In this document: piece after piece, positions 60,633 through 64,000 of the stretch
Position numbering within the stretch: position 1 is the stretch's first letter
How the letters are laid out: every line of letters starts with the position of its first letter
Source of the DNA: Coptis chinensis
Lineage: Eukaryota > Streptophyta > Magnoliopsida > Ranunculales > Ranunculaceae
Assembly (NCBI GenBank): GCA_015680905.1
Contig: CM027380.1
Coordinates: 51,065,001-51,129,000 of the forward strand
Reading direction: 5' to 3'
Length of the DNA stretch: 64,000 nucleotides
Made by a program: the position numbers and the translations under genes
Notes under the pieces: model-generated
Seen by the model: the letters and a program-made list of their open reading frames with translations, nothing else
Told to the model about the DNA's origin: nothing
Database searches by the model: none

Positions 60633-63020
60633 CTACAAAAAATATCTATCGAGACCCTCCTCCCCTACGAAAGGCTCGGTCGAAGAGCTCCCCCCTACGT
60701 CGTTGTCGCCTCTCTGGTTGAGCTTGAGCTTGAGGTACTCCACTTCCAGCATTCTCCAACTCTTGCACACGTCTCTGAAGCTGCAAAGTTCGATTACGCT
60801 CTTCTTGTAAGTACTCAAAACTGCGACGAGAGGACTCCATGAAGGACTCACGCATGGCATAACTGAGAGAGCTGTAGTTAAGGAGCTCCGACCTTACTTC
60901 ATCCTGTTTAACAAAACAAATGCATGTTAGGGGTTATAGTGAATACTAATAATAACAAATCATGAATAAATTCAAATCATACTAACCTCGCTAACCGCTT
61001 TCGAACTATAATCGACAAATCTGCTACCATCTGCGGCATCTACCGGTGGAATAGGTATTCTCATATCTTGCCCCCGGAAGTAATCATGCTCCAATGCCAA
61101 AGGTCATCATCATCAAATATCCGTGGGAGTTCTTTTATGCATCTGAATATCATGAAACACCCCAGGTTGTGATCGTGGCAACTCCACTCCTCCTTGAAAT
61201 GAATGTCGGGCCTCAATGCTCCGTATAACCCCTTCAAAATTGGTGCCCCGGTATAACGCACCTAGCAAGAGACCTCGACCAATCCTCTTCCAATATAAGT
61301 CATAGTCGCCCGTAAAACTGAAAGCTGATGCGTCTGGCCACTCATTTGGGTTTGCTCTATAGTGTGAAAGAATAGCAGGAAGAATATCAGAGGCTGTCAT
61401 ATCTATAGGTGGTGGGTAAGGTATAACAATCTCTCCAGATACTTGCCGCCAATATCTGTCCCCAAGGTACCATGCGATGGATCGACCTATAAGTATCATT
61501 CGGCCGAAAAGAAACCTTGCTCTATGACACATATATGATAGTCTACGGTACTTTCGGTGTTCTCTCGAACATCCGGAATATCCGCATAAAGGGTCCGAAG
61601 ATGAAGGACTCGCCCGGGGTTGCCACTCAATCGATCGACTAGCTCCTAAAAGCTCAATCTGGACGAAAGAGTGTTATGAATATTATCGATAGGTCCCCAT
61701 ACCCCCTCGCCTACGATGAAGCCCCCATGCTTGAATACGTGGAATCGGTCATGAGTCTCATCCTCTTCCAACCTCTTCAACACAGGATGCATCACACCTA
61801 AAATGTTCGTACCACCAATCTTGTCATCAATAGATAAAATACAATATCAATATATATATAAACATGTCAACATTAATAATTAGATAAATAAATGAAATGA
61901 AACAATAACTTAATAAATAAGACTTACCGGTATAATCCAAACAAAGCCGCACAAATTGCCTTTAGCGGCTTTCGTCTCAACTGCGAGGTCTAGCCAGCGG
62001 TAAAGGTATGCCAAGATGGATTGACCCCAGTCATAATCCCATATCCTCTCTACGTCTGAGACAGCGGCCATCCACCCGATATGTAAATAACTATCAGCAT
62101 ATCCAAATAATACCGCACCAACAAAGTAGAAGAGGAAGGCACGTACATACTCGTGGATCGACTCCTCACTAATATGATAGTCTTTCGGCTTCTCCTTGAG
62201 TCTATTCAAATATCTCGAAGTAAACCAACTCATATTTATAGCTCCTCCCTTTAAACCGCTTTCGGCCGATAATCTCAAAAACTCGTCTTGCTCATCATCT
62301 TCAACCAAATCAAAACCTTCAAAGAAACTTATCGCCGTAGTAAAAACCTCTAAAGTTTCATCAAATGGAACGGCATCTCCATAACCAATTGGGATACCCG
62401 TGAGCATTGTGAAATCAAGAGGGGTAATCCCAAGCTCACCCCATGGGAAATGGAATGTGTGGGTAGTTTGCCACCACCGCTCAACTATCCCAAACAACAA
62501 CGCCTGATCATTTTGTCCCAAATTAGAATTAAAAAAACTCCCAAATGGTGTGGCGGATATAATATCGGTAACCGTGACAAAATTAGGATCCGTTTTTGAT
62601 TTCATACAACGCCACCACGACACAACATTTGAAATTTCACAACGCACTTTCCATAAGTGTACTTCCTACATTCAACAAACACGCAATACGATATAATTAC
62701 AACTATTTTTTTTTAAACAATGCGACAAATTCAAACTAATTACACAACAACAAACTTGATATAAACTAACATAAATAATAATAATTAACATAAAAAAAAA
62801 ATCAAAAACTTACTTGAGACTCCGCCACTCGATTTGCTACGTGTCGGACCGATGTTGACACTAATGGTGGGTGTTCCTCGATTTCACAACGCGGTGGAAA
62901 ATTGAACCCAAGTTCAATTTCGTCCTCCTCGCCCACATTACGCGTTCTCGACGACGATCCTTTTTGCCCCTTTTTTTTGGAAATTTTAACATTTCCAAAC
63001 CATCGGGAATGCTCTTCATG
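60633..63020 (-). pseudogene. Plant mobile domain (PMD/MAIN-like) gene inside the Harbinger element
   Basis: PMD proteins include host MAIN/MAIL1 and many transposon-borne relatives; their biochemical role is not settled. Minus-strand exons: about 63020-62814 (EDEIELGFNFPPRCEIEEHP), 62662-61929 (VTVTDIISATPFGSFF, FHFPWGELGITPLDFTMLTG, FLFYFVGAVLFGYADSYLHI), about 61801-61670 (VMHPVLKRLEEDETHDRFHV) and 61532-61061 (WYLGDRYWRQVSGEIVIPYP, HYRANPNEWPDASAF), with a coiled-coil Arg-rich C terminus at 60860-60640. Introns have GT/AG ends. Frameshifts occur near 61660 and 61110 and probably near the start. Confidence 0.65.
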
Positions 63021-63169
63021 TGGTGAGGTTGGTGGGGATGGATTCAGGGGGTCGAGAAGTCATTATGAACGGAAATTTGTGTGAAAAGGTTGTTAATGGA
63101 GGCTACAAAATCGGAATTTTGGCTGGAAAGGAAATGAAAATGGAGCATGTTCGCGTCTGTTCATATTGA

Positions 63170-63290
63170 GCCATCAGACGGGATGTTTAGACGGGATGTA
63201 ACATCCCGTCTCGTTATAAAATATCAGACGGGATGTTACATTCCATCTCGTATCAAAAACCTCCAGACGGAATCTAACATCTCGTCCGAA
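63170..63290. repeat. Harbinger right subterminal inverted motifs
   Basis: Four alternating copies of agacgggatgt and acatcccgtct-like words form potential hairpins; related left-end copies at 56602-56665 pair as ggatgttggattccgtctgg with its complement. Confidence 0.75.
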
Positions 63291-64000
63291 ATATTTTTTT
63301 TCACCTTTGCATTGCACAACTTCACCTTGTTTTTCACCGGGTTGGTGAAAAGGGGGTGAAAAGTGATGAGGTGGCGGTGATAGGGGAAAACTATCACCTG
63401 CATTGCAAATGCTCTTAAGATTTGATTCCATCACCGAGTGATTCAACAGTCAATGGGATATAGTCAGTGAAAAGCAAGGGTGTCCACATAAACTTTTCCC
63501 AATGTAAAAATATGACTTTCAACTCAGTAACAATCACTGCACCTGGCGATAGCCCCAACACCGACGGGATTCGCATAGGCATCTCAAGCTCGATTAGCAT
63601 CACGCATTCAACGATAGGCACATGCGATGACTGCATCTCCTTGAGTCCAGGTAGCGAAGACATCTACATTACCAATCTGACTTGTGGACCAGGGCATGGT
63701 ATTGGTGTTGGTAGCCTTGGAGGATTACTTAATGAGCAGAATGTGAAAGGATCGAGTGGTAGTAAGGAATTGCACCCTTATTAGTACTACGAATGGCGTA
63801 AGGATTAAAACATGGGATAAATTGAATCTTAATCTCATCCGAAATATAATTTTTGAATATATATTCATGGACAGCGTTGCAAATCCGATTTTCATTGATC
63901 AAGAGTATTGTCCATCTCAAACTTGCGATCCCAATTAGGTACTATAACATGCAATTCACACTCCTTTAATATCTCTCAAACTCAAAATGATCGAATTTAA

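Larger units (their letters stand above)
56440..63414. mobile_element. PIF/Harbinger transposon carrying a plant-mobile-domain gene
   Basis: Perfect 24-bp terminal inverted repeats (56440-56463 and 63391-63414) beginning GAGCATTTGCAATGCAGG, flanked by a TTA direct repeat (56437-56439, 63415-63417), the typical PIF/Harbinger target. Subterminal inverted CAGACGGGATGT motifs occur at 56602-56665 and 63174-63290, with another copy at 60142-60170. The left half has the standard pair of a + strand Myb/SANT-like ORF and a minus-strand DDE transposase. The right half holds an extra minus-strand gene with a plant mobile domain. All ORFs contain frameshifts, so the copy is not autonomous today. The perfect repeats suggest recent mobility. 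Confidence 0.9.
55295..63938 (+). pseudogene. Exopolygalacturonase-like GH28 gene, split by a Harbinger element
   Basis: Polygalacturonases hydrolyse pectin in the cell wall. Exon 1 (55295-55429) encodes a signal peptide (MVSSLILHHMVLLVFFFALT) and VFDVRKFGAVRDGKTDCNK; exon 2 (55744-56028) continues AFLQAFEMACAWEGDAVVYI and RGGIFNGQGASAWP. Exon 3 starts at 56434 with six bases, is cut by the transposon and resumes at 63418. It then carries GDSPNTDGI, CDDCISLSPG (the family has GDDC, here the glycine is cysteine), CGPGHGIGVGSLGG, and after a frameshift near 63750 NGVRIKTW and MDSVANPIFIDQEYCP. A stop near 63463, two frameshifts and the insertion make it a pseudogene. The 3' end lies near or beyond the edge. 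Confidence 0.85.

Overview
The window looks like nuclear DNA of a flowering plant, most likely a eudicot: AT-rich, intron-bearing genes with GT/AG splice sites, Athila- and Tat-type Ty3 retrotransposons, CACTA and PIF/Harbinger DNA transposons, a tRNA-derived SINE and an endogenous pararetrovirus. I cannot name the species. Almost everything is mobile DNA. The only gene that looks intact is PSA3 (photosystem I assembly factor, 33996-40631, + strand, three exons).

Layout. 1-24284 is a nest of transposons. A Tat-lineage Ty3 element (3' end only, 20032-24284, with an antisense intron-bearing ORF and a 3' LTR) was entered by an Athila element (Athila-2, 10053-20031, minus strand). A second Athila (Athila-1, 1-10052, minus strand) entered the 3' end of Athila-2, and a 6.85-kb CACTA transposon (CACTA-1, 1458-8308) entered the leader of Athila-1. 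A SINE sits in the Athila-2 leader. 24361-30642 is a decayed endogenous caulimovirid with movement, capsid and protease regions plus one unrecognised ORF; no reverse transcriptase is visible. 31348-33935 holds an inverted copy of the viral promoter core, a diverged duplicate of the PSA3 upstream region and simple repeats. PSA3 follows, with a 5.6-kb repeat-filled intron 2. 41-45 kb holds relics: a kinesin-8 exon, a 395-bp tandem duplication and a plant RNase H-like (LINE-type) pseudogene.

45570-52667 is a second CACTA element (CACTA-2). It carries minus-strand pieces of at least four host genes: a GMC oxidoreductase, a possible ALF4/glomulin-like gene, a RING-H2 ubiquitin ligase and VTC2 (GDP-L-galactose phosphorylase). 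An LTR-like insertion splits the RING fragment. 53412-54597 is a broken transposon-type plant ORF. From 55295 to the right edge lies an exopolygalacturonase pseudogene. Its third exon is interrupted by a 6.98-kb PIF/Harbinger element (56440-63414) with 24-bp perfect terminal inverted repeats and a TTA target duplication. This element carries its usual Myb/SANT-like ORF and DDE transposase (both broken) and, unusually, a multi-exon plant-mobile-domain gene.

The elements do not form a pathway. Two CACTA elements and a Harbinger element have taken up pieces of host-type genes, and most ORFs are broken by stops and frameshifts. I found no operon-like, bacterial or CRISPR features.
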